Source: Faecalibacterium sp.
GTDB taxonomy: Bacteria > Bacillota > Clostridia > Oscillospirales > Ruminococcaceae
Assembly (NCBI GenBank): GCA_020025825.1
Contig: JAHHRL010000001.1
Location: 1 to 64,000, forward strand
Reading direction: 5' to 3'
Length of the DNA stretch: 64,000 bases
Positions 1-8,039 of the stretch are shown in pieces (the stretch's first letter is position 1; every line of letters starts with the position of its first letter). The notes beneath the pieces are model-generated. The model was not told the DNA's origin, did no database searches, and saw only the letters and a list, made by a program, of their open reading frames with translations. The position numbers were made by a program, and so were the translations under genes.

Positions 1-39
1 TTCCCTCGAATTTTCCCCTTGTTCCCCTCTTGACTTCAT
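1..39 (-). CDS. Start of an unidentified leftward gene, cut by the window edge
   Basis: Only the first 13 codons (beginning Met-Lys-Ser-Arg-Gly-Glu) would lie in the window. The support is an AAAGGAG Shine-Dalgarno at 49-55, nine bases before the ATG at 37-39, and the gene's position just after the rny terminator in the same direction. It is too short to identify. A small hairpin (CTGCG-GTTA-CGCAG) lies upstream at about 65-78. Confidence 0.35.
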   Translation of the reverse strand, partial: MKSRGEQGENSRE

Positions 40-132
40 ACCATTAGACTCCTTTATATGGCTCTGCGTAACCGCAGTTGTATATCTCTATTGTACAAGC
101 AAATACAGCGGCTCACAATGAACAAAGCAAAC

Positions 133-168
133 AAAAAACGCCGCTTGTTTTGCAACAAACGGCGTTTT
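133..168 (-). terminator. rny terminator
   Basis: An inverted repeat with arms AAAACGCCG and CGGCGTTTT, extended inside by TTGTT/AACAA pairing, is followed on the minus strand by a T-rich run. It lies about 40 bases after the rny stop codon. Confidence 0.85.
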
Positions 169-205
169 GTAGTTCTATTTTGGTCCAAATCAGCTGCAAA
201 GCCGA

Positions 206-1762
206 TTACTTAGCGTATTCGGTAGCACGGCTTTCACGGATAACGCTGACCTTAATCTGACCGGGATAATCCAAAGTATCCTCAATCTTCTTAGCAACAG
301 CACGTGCCAGCAGGATAACCTGGTCATCACCAATCTTGTCGGGCTGAACCATAATGCGGACTTCACGGCCTGCCTGTACGGCAAATGCCTGCTCAACACC
401 ATCAAAGCTGGAGGAAATCTCTTCCAGATTTTCCAGACGCTTGATGTAGTTCTCCACGTTTTCACGGCGAGCACCGGGGCGGGCAGCGCTGATTGCGTCA
501 GCAGCCTGCACGATGAATGCCAGCGGAGTCTTGGGCTCAACATCACCATGGTGAGCCTCAACAGCGTGGATAACAGCAGGTGCTTCCTTGTACTTACGGC
601 AAATGTCAACGCCGATTTGTACGTGGCTGCCTTCGATTTCGTGGTCCAGAGCCTTGCCGATGTCATGCAGCAAACCTGCACGGCGAGCCTGTGTTACGTT
701 CAGGCCCAGCTCACCAGCCAGCAAGCCGGAAATCCATGCAACTTCCATGGAGTGGTTCAGTGCGTTCTGACCAAAGCTGGTGCGGTACTTCAAACGACCA
801 ATCAGCTTAATCAGATCGGGGTGCAGGCCGTGGATGCCCAGTTCCATAACTGCCTTTTCGCCTTCACGCTTCATCTGCAGCTCCAGCTCACGGCGGCACT
901 TATCAACAGTTTCCTCAATGCGTGCCGGGTGGATACGGCCGTCAGCAATCAAGCGCTCCAAAGTCATGCGGGCAACTTCACGGCGGGTCTGGTCAAAGCT
1001 GGAAAGGGTAATTGCCTCGGGCGTGTCGTCGATAATCAAATCAACGCCGGTAGCAGTTTCCAAAGCACGAATGTTGCGACCCTCACGGCCGATGATGCGG
1101 CCCTTCATCTCATCGCTGGGCAGCGAAACAACAGAAACCGTGGTCTCGCTGGAGTGGTCAGCAGCACAGCGGCTGATAGCCTGACCAATCAACTGCTTGG
1201 CAATGGTGTCGCACTCGTCCTTCATGTTGGTTTCGTATGCGGCAACACGGATTGCTTTTTCATGGTGCAGCTCTTCGTCTACACGATGCAGCAGCAGCTC
1301 TTTTGCATCTTCCTGAGAAAGGCCGGCGAGAGTTTCCAGCTTTTCGGTTTCACGAATCTTAATCTGCTCCAGTTCGTCCAAGCGGGCGTCAACCAAAGAG
1401 GTGCGCTGTTTCAGGTCTTCTTCCTTCTTTTCCAGTGCTTCGGTCTTTTTATCCAGAGTGGTTTCCTTCTGGTCGATACGATTTTCCTGACGGGAAAGCT
1501 CAGCACGGCGCTCTTTTACTTCCTTGTCAGCTTCGGCTTTCAGCTTATAAACTTCGTCCTTAGCCTCTACGATAGCCTCTTTGCGTTTCTGGTCAGCGGT
1601 ACGGATGGCATCGTTTACGATGCGCTTTGCTTCTTCGTCGGCGTGATTGATCTTTTCGATTGCATCGCGCTGTTTGTTTTGAAACACGGTATAACAAACA
1701 AAAGCGCCGGCTGCAAAAGCAACAAGTACACCAACAATGCTAGCCCAAATAGAGATTTGCAT
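206..1762 (-). CDS. rny: Ribonuclease Y
   Basis: RNase Y is the membrane-anchored endoribonuclease that starts mRNA decay in many Firmicutes. The 518 residues show the full architecture: an N-terminal membrane segment (about 5-27), a long charged coiled coil rich in Lys/Glu (about 30-170), a KH RNA-binding domain with the GRIIGREGRN motif (near 220), and an HD domain with the HD pair in GLLHDIGKALDHE and a downstream HHGD. Length matches the family (about 520). The AAGGAG upstream of the ATG sits farther away than usual, with a second weaker AAGGA nearer. Nothing is missing from the active site. The 260 bases upstream (1763-2023) are AT-rich and hold a small CGGGC-CGAT-GCCCG hairpin (1921-1934). 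They presumably carry the rny promoter, but I could not choose one convincing -35/-10 pair. Confidence 0.97.
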   Translation of the reverse strand: MQISIWASIVGVLVAFAAGAFVCYTVFQNKQRDAIEKINHADEEAKRIVNDAIRTADQKRKEAIVEAKDEVYKLKAEADKEVKERRAELSRQENRIDQKETTLDKKTEALEKKEEDLKQRTSLVDARLDELEQIKIRETEKLETLAGLSQEDAKELLLHRVDEELHHEKAIRVAAYETNMKDECDTIAKQLIGQAISRCAADHSSETTVSVVSLPSDEMKGRIIGREGRNIRALETATGVDLIIDDTPEAITLSSFDQTRREVARMTLERLIADGRIHPARIEETVDKCRRELELQMKREGEKAVMELGIHGLHPDLIKLIGRLKYRTSFGQNALNHSMEVAWISGLLAGELGLNVTQARRAGLLHDIGKALDHEIEGSHVQIGVDICRKYKEAPAVIHAVEAHHGDVEPKTPLAFIVQAADAISAARPGARRENVENYIKRLENLEEISSSFDGVEQAFAVQAGREVRIMVQPDKIGDDQVILLARAVAKKIEDTLDYPGQIKVSVIRESRATEYAK

Positions 1763-2023
1763 GGTCCTTGTTCACTCTCCTTAAAAAATAAATGAGGAGA
1801 TGCTGCCACAGAGCCGCGCCTTTAACAAAGAGTAATATTTATAAGTTATAATTACAAAAAGGATAACAAAACGGAACAAAATAACCGCTTTGACACAGTA
1901 TTCGGTTTATATCTTATAAACGGGCCGATGCCCGAGTGTTAAATGCCTAAAAAGACCCTGCTTTCGCATCATATATGCTATTATCTATACTAAAATAAAG
2001 GGGGGCAATTGTCAAGATTTTTC

Positions 2024-2052
2024 TTGACATTAAGTAAGATATGGCTTATAGT
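2024..2052 (+). promoter_or_regulatory. thrS promoter
   Basis: TTGACA (2024-2029), a 17-base spacer and TATAGT (2047-2052) give a near-consensus housekeeping promoter. The predicted start, near 2059, is where the structured T-box leader begins. Confidence 0.8.
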
Positions 2053-2058
2053 TAACGG

Positions 2059-2380
2059 TGTAGAGGCAGGTGTCTTTCTATGCCTGTTTCTGCCTCCATA
2101 TCCCGCAAAAGCGTCGATGCGGACAACGCCGCCGAAACGCACTGCAACAGAGAAAGCCGCCGCGGTTTCCGCGTGGTGCAAGCGGCTTGGCAGGGCATCG
2201 GTTTGGATACCACCGCTGAGTGCAGGGGCGAACCTCTGCCGGGCCCGGCCCGTTACCGCCGGAACGAGTGGGCAGCCGCCAAACGGCAAGGGCTGCAATT
2301 CGGGTGGAACCGTGGAACATTTGCTTTTTCAAATGCTTCATCCCGTTTATGTATTTACGGGATGGGGCATTTTTCTTTTT
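2059..2380 (+). promoter_or_regulatory. T-box leader of thrS (threonine)
   Basis: This leader is expected to sense uncharged tRNA-Thr and allow read-through into thrS. The T-box core GGGTGGAACCGTGG lies at 2302-2315. A terminator follows with arms ATGCTTCATCCCG (2333-2345) and CGGGATGGGGCAT, pairing with some G-U, and then a T-rich run to 2380. Stem I closes with CGATGC/GCATCG, and tandem ACC codons (2209-2214), both threonine, lie just 3' of it as the likely specifier. The first 35 bases form a separate hairpin with GAGGCAG/CTGCCTC arms. The T-box core and terminator are clear; the exact specifier position is my inference. Confidence 0.88.
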
Positions 2381-2419
2381 TATATCTGCTGTTGCAACGG
2401 CAGGAAAGGAGCAATTACT

Positions 2420-4360
2420 ATGATTAACGTAAACCTGAAGGGCGAAGTAAAGCAGTTTGAAGTCGGCATCTCGGTAGCTGAGCTGACCAAGACCATCAGC
2501 ATGGGCCTGTACCGTAATGCTACCAGCGCAAAGGTAGACGGTCAGATTGTGGACCTGCGCACCGAGCTGAACAACGACTGCGCTGTGGAAATCCTGACTT
2601 TTGAGGACAAGGAGGGCAAGGAGGCTTACTGGCACACCGCCAGCCATATCCTGGCACAGGCTGTGCAGCACCTGTTCCCCGGCACCCACTTTGGCATCGG
2701 CCCCGCACTGGAAAATGGCTTCTACTATGATATGAAGTACACCCGTGCATTCAGCCCCGATGACTTTGCAGCAATCGAAGCAGAGATGAAGAAAATCGTA
2801 AAGGCTGACCTGCCTATCGAGAAAAAGCACATCACTGTAGAAGAAGGCCGTGTTCTGTTTGCTGAGCAGCCCTACAAGCTGGAGCTGCTGGAAGAGTACG
2901 CAGCTAAGGGCTGGGATTTGACCATTTACACGCAGGGCGACTTTACCGACCTGTGTGCAGGCCCTCACCTGATGAGCACCGGCGGCATGAAGGGCATCAA
3001 GCTGACGCAGGCTACCGCTGCTTACTGGCGCGGCAATGCGGAAAATGATACCATGACCCGTGTATACGGCATCACCTTCCCCAAGGCAAGCCAGATGGAA
3101 GAATACTTCAAGCAGCTGGAAGAGCTGCGCAGCCGTGACCACAACAAGATTGGCCGTGAGCTGGAGTACTTTACCACTGTTGAAACAATCGGCCAGGGCC
3201 TGCCTGTGCTGCTGCCCAACGGCAGCCGTGTTATCCAGCTGCTGCAGCGCTGGATTGAGGATACCGAGCAGGCAAACGGCTATCTGCTGACCAAGACCCC
3301 CCTGATGGCAAAGCGTGAGTTCTACAAGATTTCCGGCCACTGGGACCACTATCTGGACGGTATGTTCATTTTGGGCGACCCGTATGATGAGGAAAAGGAG
3401 TGCTTTGCACTGCGCCCCATGACCTGCCCGTTCCAGTATCAGGTTTTCCTGAACCGTAAGCGCAGCTACCGTGATTTGCCCATGCGCTTGGGCGAAACCT
3501 CTACCCTGTTCCGCAATGAGGATTCCGGCGAGATGCACGGCCTGACCCGTGTACGCCAGTTTACCATTTCTGAGGGTCACCTGATTGTTCGCCCCGACCA
3601 GCTGGAGGAGGAGTTCCGCCAGTGCTTCGAGCTGACCCAGTATACGCTGGGCACTTTGGGCCTGCTGAACGACGTTACCTATCGTTTCAGCCAGTGGGAC
3701 CCTGCAAACCCGGGCAATAAGTACGAGGGTACTGCAGAGCAGTGGGAGCACGCACAGTCTGTTATGGGTAAGATTCTGGACCACTTGGGTGTTGATTATC
3801 AGGTTGGTATCGACGAAGCTGCTTTCTACGGCCCCAAGCTGGACATTCAGCTGAAGAACGTCTACGGCAAGGAAGATACCCTGATTACCATTCAGATTGA
3901 TATGCTGCTGGCAAAGCGCTTTGATATGTACTACACCGGTGAAGACGGACAGAATCACCTGCCCTACATCATCCACCGTACCAGCGTTGGCTGCTACGAG
4001 CGTACTCTGGCTGCTTTGCTTGAAAAGTATGCCGGCGCACTGCCCACTTGGCTGATGCCCACACAGGTTGTTGTGGTGCCCATCACCGAGCGCACCCACG
4101 AGTATGCAGCACAGGTCAACAAAAAGCTGCTGGCAGCAGGCATCCGCAGCACTGTGGACGCTCGCAGCGAAAAGATGCAGTACAAACTGCGTGAGGCAAA
4201 GCTGAAGAAGACCCCCTATATCCTGGTTGTTGGCGACAAGGAAATGGAGGCAGGTGCAGTAGCAGTAAATGCTCGTACCGAGGCTAAGGGCGGCGTTAAG
4301 AGCGTGGACGAGTTCCTGGCTCAGATTTTGAACGACGTTGCTACCAAGTGCTTAGACTGA
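2420..4360 (+). CDS. thrS: Threonyl-tRNA synthetase
   Basis: This class II synthetase charges tRNA-Thr. The chosen ATG (2420) follows an AGGAAAGGAG ribosome site inside the T-box leader and gives 646 residues, the usual bacterial length. In order: a TGS domain (residues 1-60), the second additional (editing) domain with HTASHILAQA and the later CAGPH metal-binding motif, the catalytic core with motif 2 (FRNEDSGEMHGLTRVRQF) and motif 3 (HRTSVGCYERTLAAL, slightly divergent where many enzymes have GSxER), and the C-terminal anticodon-binding domain. The catalytic zinc ligands Cys (MTCPF) and two His (HG and IIHR) are present. It is a single gene with its own promoter and terminator, regulated by the T-box. 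A longer in-frame reading back to 2009 only reflects the open leader and is rejected. Confidence 0.97.
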   Translation: MINVNLKGEVKQFEVGISVAELTKTISMGLYRNATSAKVDGQIVDLRTELNNDCAVEILTFEDKEGKEAYWHTASHILAQAVQHLFPGTHFGIGPALENGFYYDMKYTRAFSPDDFAAIEAEMKKIVKADLPIEKKHITVEEGRVLFAEQPYKLELLEEYAAKGWDLTIYTQGDFTDLCAGPHLMSTGGMKGIKLTQATAAYWRGNAENDTMTRVYGITFPKASQMEEYFKQLEELRSRDHNKIGRELEYFTTVETIGQGLPVLLPNGSRVIQLLQRWIEDTEQANGYLLTKTPLMAKREFYKISGHWDHYLDGMFILGDPYDEEKECFALRPMTCPFQYQVFLNRKRSYRDLPMRLGETSTLFRNEDSGEMHGLTRVRQFTISEGHLIVRPDQLEEEFRQCFELTQYTLGTLGLLNDVTYRFSQWDPANPGNKYEGTAEQWEHAQSVMGKILDHLGVDYQVGIDEAAFYGPKLDIQLKNVYGKEDTLITIQIDMLLAKRFDMYYTGEDGQNHLPYIIHRTSVGCYERTLAALLEKYAGALPTWLMPTQVVVVPITERTHEYAAQVNKKLLAAGIRSTVDARSEKMQYKLREAKLKKTPYILVVGDKEMEAGAVAVNARTEAKGGVKSVDEFLAQILNDVATKCLD

Positions 4361-4374
4361 TAAAAATACTTTAC

Positions 4375-4410
4375 GCCGCTGTGCTTTGTGCACGGCGGCT
4401 TTTTTATTTT
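4375..4410 (+). terminator. thrS terminator
   Basis: GCCGCTGTGC and GCACGGCGGC pair around a short loop, followed by a run of six Ts. Confidence 0.85.
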
Positions 4411-4453
4411 GTGGCTGCAATGCAATATAAAATGTGGAAAATAGAAAAAACTA

Positions 4454-4482
4454 TTGCACTTCTAAAAATTATGTGTTATACT
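4454..4482 (+). promoter_or_regulatory. Promoter of tRNA-Lys
   Basis: TTGCAC (4454-4459), 17-base spacer, TATACT (4477-4482). The tRNA starts 31 bases downstream. Confidence 0.7.
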
Positions 4483-4512
4483 TTTTAGGCAGTTTAGTGA
4501 AACCGCAATTAT

Positions 4513-4588
4513 GCGCTTGTAGCTCAGTCGGTAGAGCATCTGACTTTTAATCAGAGGGTCTGGGATTCGAGTTCCCACAAGCGCACCA
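4513..4588 (+). tRNA. tRNA-Lys (anticodon TTT)
   Basis: A full cloverleaf: acceptor arms GCGCTTG/CAAGCGC, D-arm AGCTCAGTCGGTAGAGC, anticodon stem TCTGA/TCAGA with loop CTTTTAA (anticodon TTT at 4546-4548), T-arm with GGATTCGAGTTCC, and an encoded CCA. It has its own promoter and terminator. Confidence 0.97.
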
Positions 4589-4590
4589 AA

Positions 4591-4624
4591 AACGCCCGCA
4601 CGGTAACGTGCGGGCGTTTTCTGT
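4591..4624 (+). terminator. tRNA-Lys terminator
   Basis: A perfect ten-base stem (CGCCCGCACG/CGTGCGGGCG, loop GTAA) followed by TTTT. Confidence 0.85.
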
Positions 4625-4707
4625 TTTTGCAAAAAGCAGATTTTCTTGCGATAAGCGGATGCGCTGCCACTGTTGCAGCAATTTGGCGGGAAGAATAACA
4701 TACACAG

Positions 4708-4754
4708 CAAAAAAAGGCGGGCAGTAAGCGTAAGTGCTTCTGCCTGCCTTTTTG
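4708..4754 (-). terminator. Terminator of the DtxR-family regulator gene
   Basis: AAAAAGGCGGGCAG and CTGCCTGCCTTTTT pair around a short loop about 50 bases past the stop codon. Flanking A and T runs make it usable in both directions. Confidence 0.7.
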
Positions 4755-4799
4755 CCATTTTATGGGTTGGTGCGGTCAACAGCGTATGGGATACATCAT

Positions 4800-5180
4800 T
4801 TAATCGCCCTGCGGTGTTTGCTTGGTTAAGTGTGCCACCAGTTTGTCAAAGCTCTCCTCGCTCAAATCGTGTTCCACTTTGCAAGCGTCCTCGGCAGCTA
4901 CATTGGGGTTTACGCCCAAGCGAATAAACATATTGGTAAGCACCTGATGACGGTTATAAATGCGCTGTGCCACAGCTCGGCCTTTGTCCAACAGCTTGAT
5001 TTGCCCACCTGGTTCCATCTCGATGTAAGAATCGGTACGAAGCAGTTTCATTGCACGGCTGACACTAGGTTTGGAGTAACCCAGTTCCTCGGCGATGTCA
5101 ATCGAGCGTACAGAGCCGTTACGCTCTTCCAGTTTTAGAATAGTTTCCAAATAATCTTCCGCAGATTGTTGGATTTTCAT
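4800..5180 (-). CDS. DtxR/MntR-family metal-dependent repressor
   Basis: A 126-residue metalloregulator with an N-terminal winged helix (SIDIAEELGYSKPSVSRAMKL, about 26-46) and the metal-binding dimerisation domain. It lacks the C-terminal SH3-like domain, as MntR does. Aligned to family members, the predicted metal ligands are Asp9, Glu12, His78, Cys100, Glu103 and His104. Asp at the first position is typical of manganese-sensing MntR, whereas Cys100 corresponds to the DtxR cysteine used for iron. It is transcribed divergently from feoABC-like genes, and a palindrome in the feo promoter is its likely operator, so I infer it represses ferrous iron uptake when metal is plentiful. Metal preference cannot be fixed from sequence. 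Confidence 0.9.
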   Translation of the reverse strand: MKIQQSAEDYLETILKLEERNGSVRSIDIAEELGYSKPSVSRAMKLLRTDSYIEMEPGGQIKLLDKGRAVAQRIYNRHQVLTNMFIRLGVNPNVAAEDACKVEHDLSEESFDKLVAHLTKQTPQGD

Positions 5181-5262
5181 AGTAAAGCCCCCTTTTAGTG
5201 GGTATTATTCTTATACAGATTAACATAATAGTGGCAGTTTGACAAGGGTAACCGACGGCTGC

Positions 5263-5291
5263 TTGACACTAGTAGTTAGTAGTGGTAAACT
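5263..5291 (+). promoter_or_regulatory. feo operon promoter
   Basis: TTGACA (5263-5268), 17-base spacer, TAAACT (5286-5291). The predicted start near 5298 falls just before the palindrome at 5307. Confidence 0.65.
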
Positions 5292-5306
5292 GTTTTTGCT
5301 AAAAAA

Positions 5307-5322
5307 GTTAGTTCGAGCTAAC
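5307..5322. promoter_or_regulatory. Candidate operator for the DtxR-family repressor
   Basis: GTTAGTTCGAGCTAAC is a near-perfect palindrome with GTTAG/CTAAC half-sites, like the core of iron-dependent DtxR boxes (TTAGGTTAG...CTAACCTAA). It sits just after the predicted feo transcription start, where bound repressor would block transcription. The match is by eye. Confidence 0.55.
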
Positions 5323-5362
5323 AGTTGCAGTGATGATGGGAAGCACTGCGGGAGGATAAGAT

Positions 5363-5584
5363 ATGAAAACATTAAAAGATGCAAAAGTGGGCCAGACCGT
5401 TGTGGTGGCTAAGGTGGCTGGCGAAGGCCCGGTTCGCCGCCGCATTATGGATATGGGCATTACAAAGGGTGTGGAAATTCTGGTCCGTAAGGTGGCACCG
5501 CTGGGCGACCCGATGGAGCTGCATTTGCGTGGGTATGAGTTAAGCGTGCGCAAGGCAGATGCAGAGATGGTAGAGTTGGTATAA
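5363..5584 (+). CDS. feoA: Ferrous iron transport protein A
   Basis: FeoA is a small cytoplasmic SH3-like protein that supports FeoB. The 73 residues have the normal length and the typical core (KVAGEGPVRRRIMDMGITKGVEI...PMELHLRGYELSVRK). It follows a GGAGG ribosome site and precedes feoB by 29 bases. It is the first gene of the feo transcript, under the palindrome-bearing promoter. Confidence 0.95.
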   Translation: MKTLKDAKVGQTVVVAKVAGEGPVRRRIMDMGITKGVEILVRKVAPLGDPMELHLRGYELSVRKADAEMVELV

Positions 5585-5613
5585 ACGGCAATATATGAGG
5601 AGAAGGAAAACCC

Positions 5614-7779
5614 ATGGCAGATATTAAAATAGCACTGGCGGGTAACCCTAACTGCGGTAAAACAACCCTGTTTAACGATTTAACAGGTGCAAACCAGTAT
5701 GTAGGTAACTGGCCCGGCGTTACGGTGGAAAAAAAGGAAGGCAAATTAAAAGGTGCAAAGGACGTAATTATTCAGGACTTGCCCGGTATTTATAGTTTGT
5801 CCCCTTATACAATGGAGGAAGTTGTCACTCGCCGCTATTTGGTAAACGAAAAACCTGACGCAATTTTGGATATTGTGGATGGTACCAATATCGAGCGTAA
5901 CCTGTACCTGACAACACAGTTGATTGAGCTGGGCATTCCGGTAGTTATTGCCGTAAACATGATGGATTTGGTGCGTAAAAACGGCGACAAAATCAATCTG
6001 GATAAACTGGGCAAAGCCTTGGGCTGTCAGGTTGTGGAAATGAGCGCCCTCAAAGGCGAAGGCAGCGCACAGGCAGCACAGGCAGCCATCTTTGCTGCGC
6101 ATAAAGGTATAACCGAGGAACCTCCCCATATGTTTGATGGCTGTGTGGAGCACGCACTGGCACATATTGAGGAGTCGATTCAGGATAAGGTTGAAACACG
6201 TTTTCTGCGCTGGTACTCTATCAAGTTGTTTGAGCGTGACAACAGAGTGCAGGAAGAGCTGAATTTGGACGATGAGCTGAAGGCACATCTGGAAGAACAT
6301 ATTGCAGATTGTGAAGCAGAGATGGACGATGATGCAGAAAGCATTATCACCAACCAGCGTTACGAGTACATCGGCACCGTGGTGAAAAAGGCTGTGGTGA
6401 AAAAGAGCGCGCCTGGTACGCTGACAACTTCAGATAAAATCGACCGTATTGTAACCAACCGTATTTTGGCTTTGCCTATCTTTGCGATTGTTATGTTTCT
6501 AATGTATGCCATTGCTATGGGCGGATGGCGCATCTCCATTGGCACCATCGGCACAGACTGGGCAAACGAAGTGCTGTTTGGCAAATGGGTGCCGCATTTC
6601 TTCGATACAGTGCTAACAACACTGAGTGTGTCCGGTTGGCTGTATAGCCTGATTATGGACGGTATCGTAGCAGGTGTGGGCTCGGTGTTGGGCTTTGTCC
6701 CTCAGCTGACTGTACTGATGGTGCTGCTGGGCATTTTGGAAGACTGCGGCTATATGTCCCGTGTAGCATTTATTATGGACCGTGTATTCCGCCGCTTTGG
6801 CTTGTCCGGCAAGAGCTTTATTCCCCTGCTGGTTGGTACAGGCTGCAGCGTCCCCGGCATTATGGCATCTCGTACCATCGAGCAGGAACGTGACCGCAAG
6901 ATGACCATTATGACCACAAGCTTTGTTCCCTGCGGCGCAAAGATGCCGATTATCGGTTTGTTTGCGGGTGCAATTTTCGGCGACTCTCCCCTTGTTGCAA
7001 CCTCTGCATTTATGATTGGTATTGGCGCCGTGATTCTGACCGGCATTATGCTGAAAAAGACTAAGCCTTTCTCCGGCGAGCCTGCTCCCTTTGTTATGGA
7101 ACTGCCGGCCTATCATATGCCTTCTGTTACCAACGTAGCACGCTCTACATGGGACCGTGCTTGGGACTTTATCAAGCGTGCAGGTACTGTAATTCTGGTG
7201 GCTTCCATGGTACTGTGGTTCTTGCAGAACTATGGCATTGTAGATGGCGGCTTCCGTATGGTGGAAGACAACAACAACTCCTTGCTGGCAATGATTGGCA
7301 ACGGCATTGCTTGGCTGTTCTACCCGCTGGGTTGGGTTGGCGATATGGCATGGAAGGCTACTGTGGCCAGCTTTACCGGCCTGATTGCAAAGGAAGCAAT
7401 CGTTATGACCTTTGGTACCCTGTACCAGTTTGGCGGCGAGCTGAGCGAAAGCGGCCGTGAAATTTGGCCCCTGATTGCACAGGACTTTGGCCCGGTTACG
7501 GCATACAGCTTTATGATTTTCAACCTGCTGTGTGCACCGTGTATTGCGGCAATGGGCGCAATCCGCCGTGAGATGAACTCTCGTAAGTGGGCGATTTTTG
7601 CTATTACATATATGTGCGTGTTCGCATACGTAATTTCTATGATTGTATTCCAGATTGGCGGCTTGTTTACCGGCGAGGCAGTGTTCAGCGGATTTACTGT
7701 GGCGGCTTTGGCAGCGGTTTGTGTGATTTTGTATATGCTGCTGCGCAAGGGTTACCAAAAGCCTAAGGAGAAAAAGTAA
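5614..7779 (+). CDS. feoB: Ferrous iron transport protein B
   Basis: FeoB is the GTPase-coupled inner-membrane Fe(II) permease. The 721 residues begin with the G domain: G1 GNPNCGKTT, G3 DLPG, G4 NMMD and G5 SALKG. A helical regulatory domain follows (about 170-250), then the membrane portion with two gate motifs (GCSVPGIMASR and PCGAKMP) and around ten membrane helices. All nucleotide-binding motifs are intact. The Cys-rich tail found on some FeoB proteins is absent here; a separate small Cys-rich protein follows 30 bases downstream. Confidence 0.97.
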   Translation: MADIKIALAGNPNCGKTTLFNDLTGANQYVGNWPGVTVEKKEGKLKGAKDVIIQDLPGIYSLSPYTMEEVVTRRYLVNEKPDAILDIVDGTNIERNLYLTTQLIELGIPVVIAVNMMDLVRKNGDKINLDKLGKALGCQVVEMSALKGEGSAQAAQAAIFAAHKGITEEPPHMFDGCVEHALAHIEESIQDKVETRFLRWYSIKLFERDNRVQEELNLDDELKAHLEEHIADCEAEMDDDAESIITNQRYEYIGTVVKKAVVKKSAPGTLTTSDKIDRIVTNRILALPIFAIVMFLMYAIAMGGWRISIGTIGTDWANEVLFGKWVPHFFDTVLTTLSVSGWLYSLIMDGIVAGVGSVLGFVPQLTVLMVLLGILEDCGYMSRVAFIMDRVFRRFGLSGKSFIPLLVGTGCSVPGIMASRTIEQERDRKMTIMTTSFVPCGAKMPIIGLFAGAIFGDSPLVATSAFMIGIGAVILTGIMLKKTKPFSGEPAPFVMELPAYHMPSVTNVARSTWDRAWDFIKRAGTVILVASMVLWFLQNYGIVDGGFRMVEDNNNSLLAMIGNGIAWLFYPLGWVGDMAWKATVASFTGLIAKEAIVMTFGTLYQFGGELSESGREIWPLIAQDFGPVTAYSFMIFNLLCAPCIAAMGAIRREMNSRKWAIFAITYMCVFAYVISMIVFQIGGLFTGEAVFSGFTVAALAAVCVILYMLLRKGYQKPKEKK

Positions 7780-7809
7780 TATTGTTTTGTACACAAAGGA
7801 GGTGCCGTG

Positions 7810-7968
7810 ATGGCAGGCGATTTGATTGTGATTTTGGTATTGGCTGTAGTTGTGTTTTTTGCGGTACGTTCTATGTGGCGGCAGCATAAGGCAGGCGGCT
7901 GCTGCGGTGGAAACTGCGGCTCCTGCAGTGGCTGCGGTAATAAAGCAGCCCAAACAAAACAGCCGTAA
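7810..7968 (+). CDS. FeoB-associated Cys-rich membrane protein
   Basis: A 52-residue protein with one N-terminal membrane helix (about 4-20) and a short tail containing the cysteine cluster GCCGGNCGSCSGCG, then a Lys/Gln-rich end. A strong AAAGGAGGTG site precedes the ATG. Small proteins of this type commonly follow feoB in Firmicutes. The cysteine cluster suggests iron handling at the membrane, but their exact role is not established. Confidence 0.9.
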   Translation: MAGDLIVILVLAVVVFFAVRSMWRQHKAGGCCGGNCGSCSGCGNKAAQTKQP

Positions 7969-7982
7969 GCAACGATACAAAC

Positions 7983-8024
7983 AAAAAGAACCGATGTGGA
8001 ACTTCCACATCGGTTCTTTTGCTT
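7983..8024. terminator. Bidirectional terminator between feo and the sensor kinase
   Basis: AAAGAACCGATGTGGA and TCCACATCGGTTCTTT form a long stem with A and T runs on both sides. It ends the feo operon rightward and the two-component operon leftward. Confidence 0.88.
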
Positions 8025-8039
8025 GATACGTGCAATTTA

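Noticed and set aside
548..1795. 415-codon open frame antisense to rny
   Set aside because: The sequence is a shadow of rny: no start site, no known motif, and rny is complete on the other strand.
2078..4099. Very long open frame (673 codons) antisense to thrS
   Set aside because: It is a mirror of the thrS codon pattern, has no ribosome site or family resemblance, and runs across the T-box leader.
4462..4779. 105-codon leftward frame across tRNA-Lys and its terminators
   Set aside because: It covers an RNA gene and two terminators and has no ribosome site.
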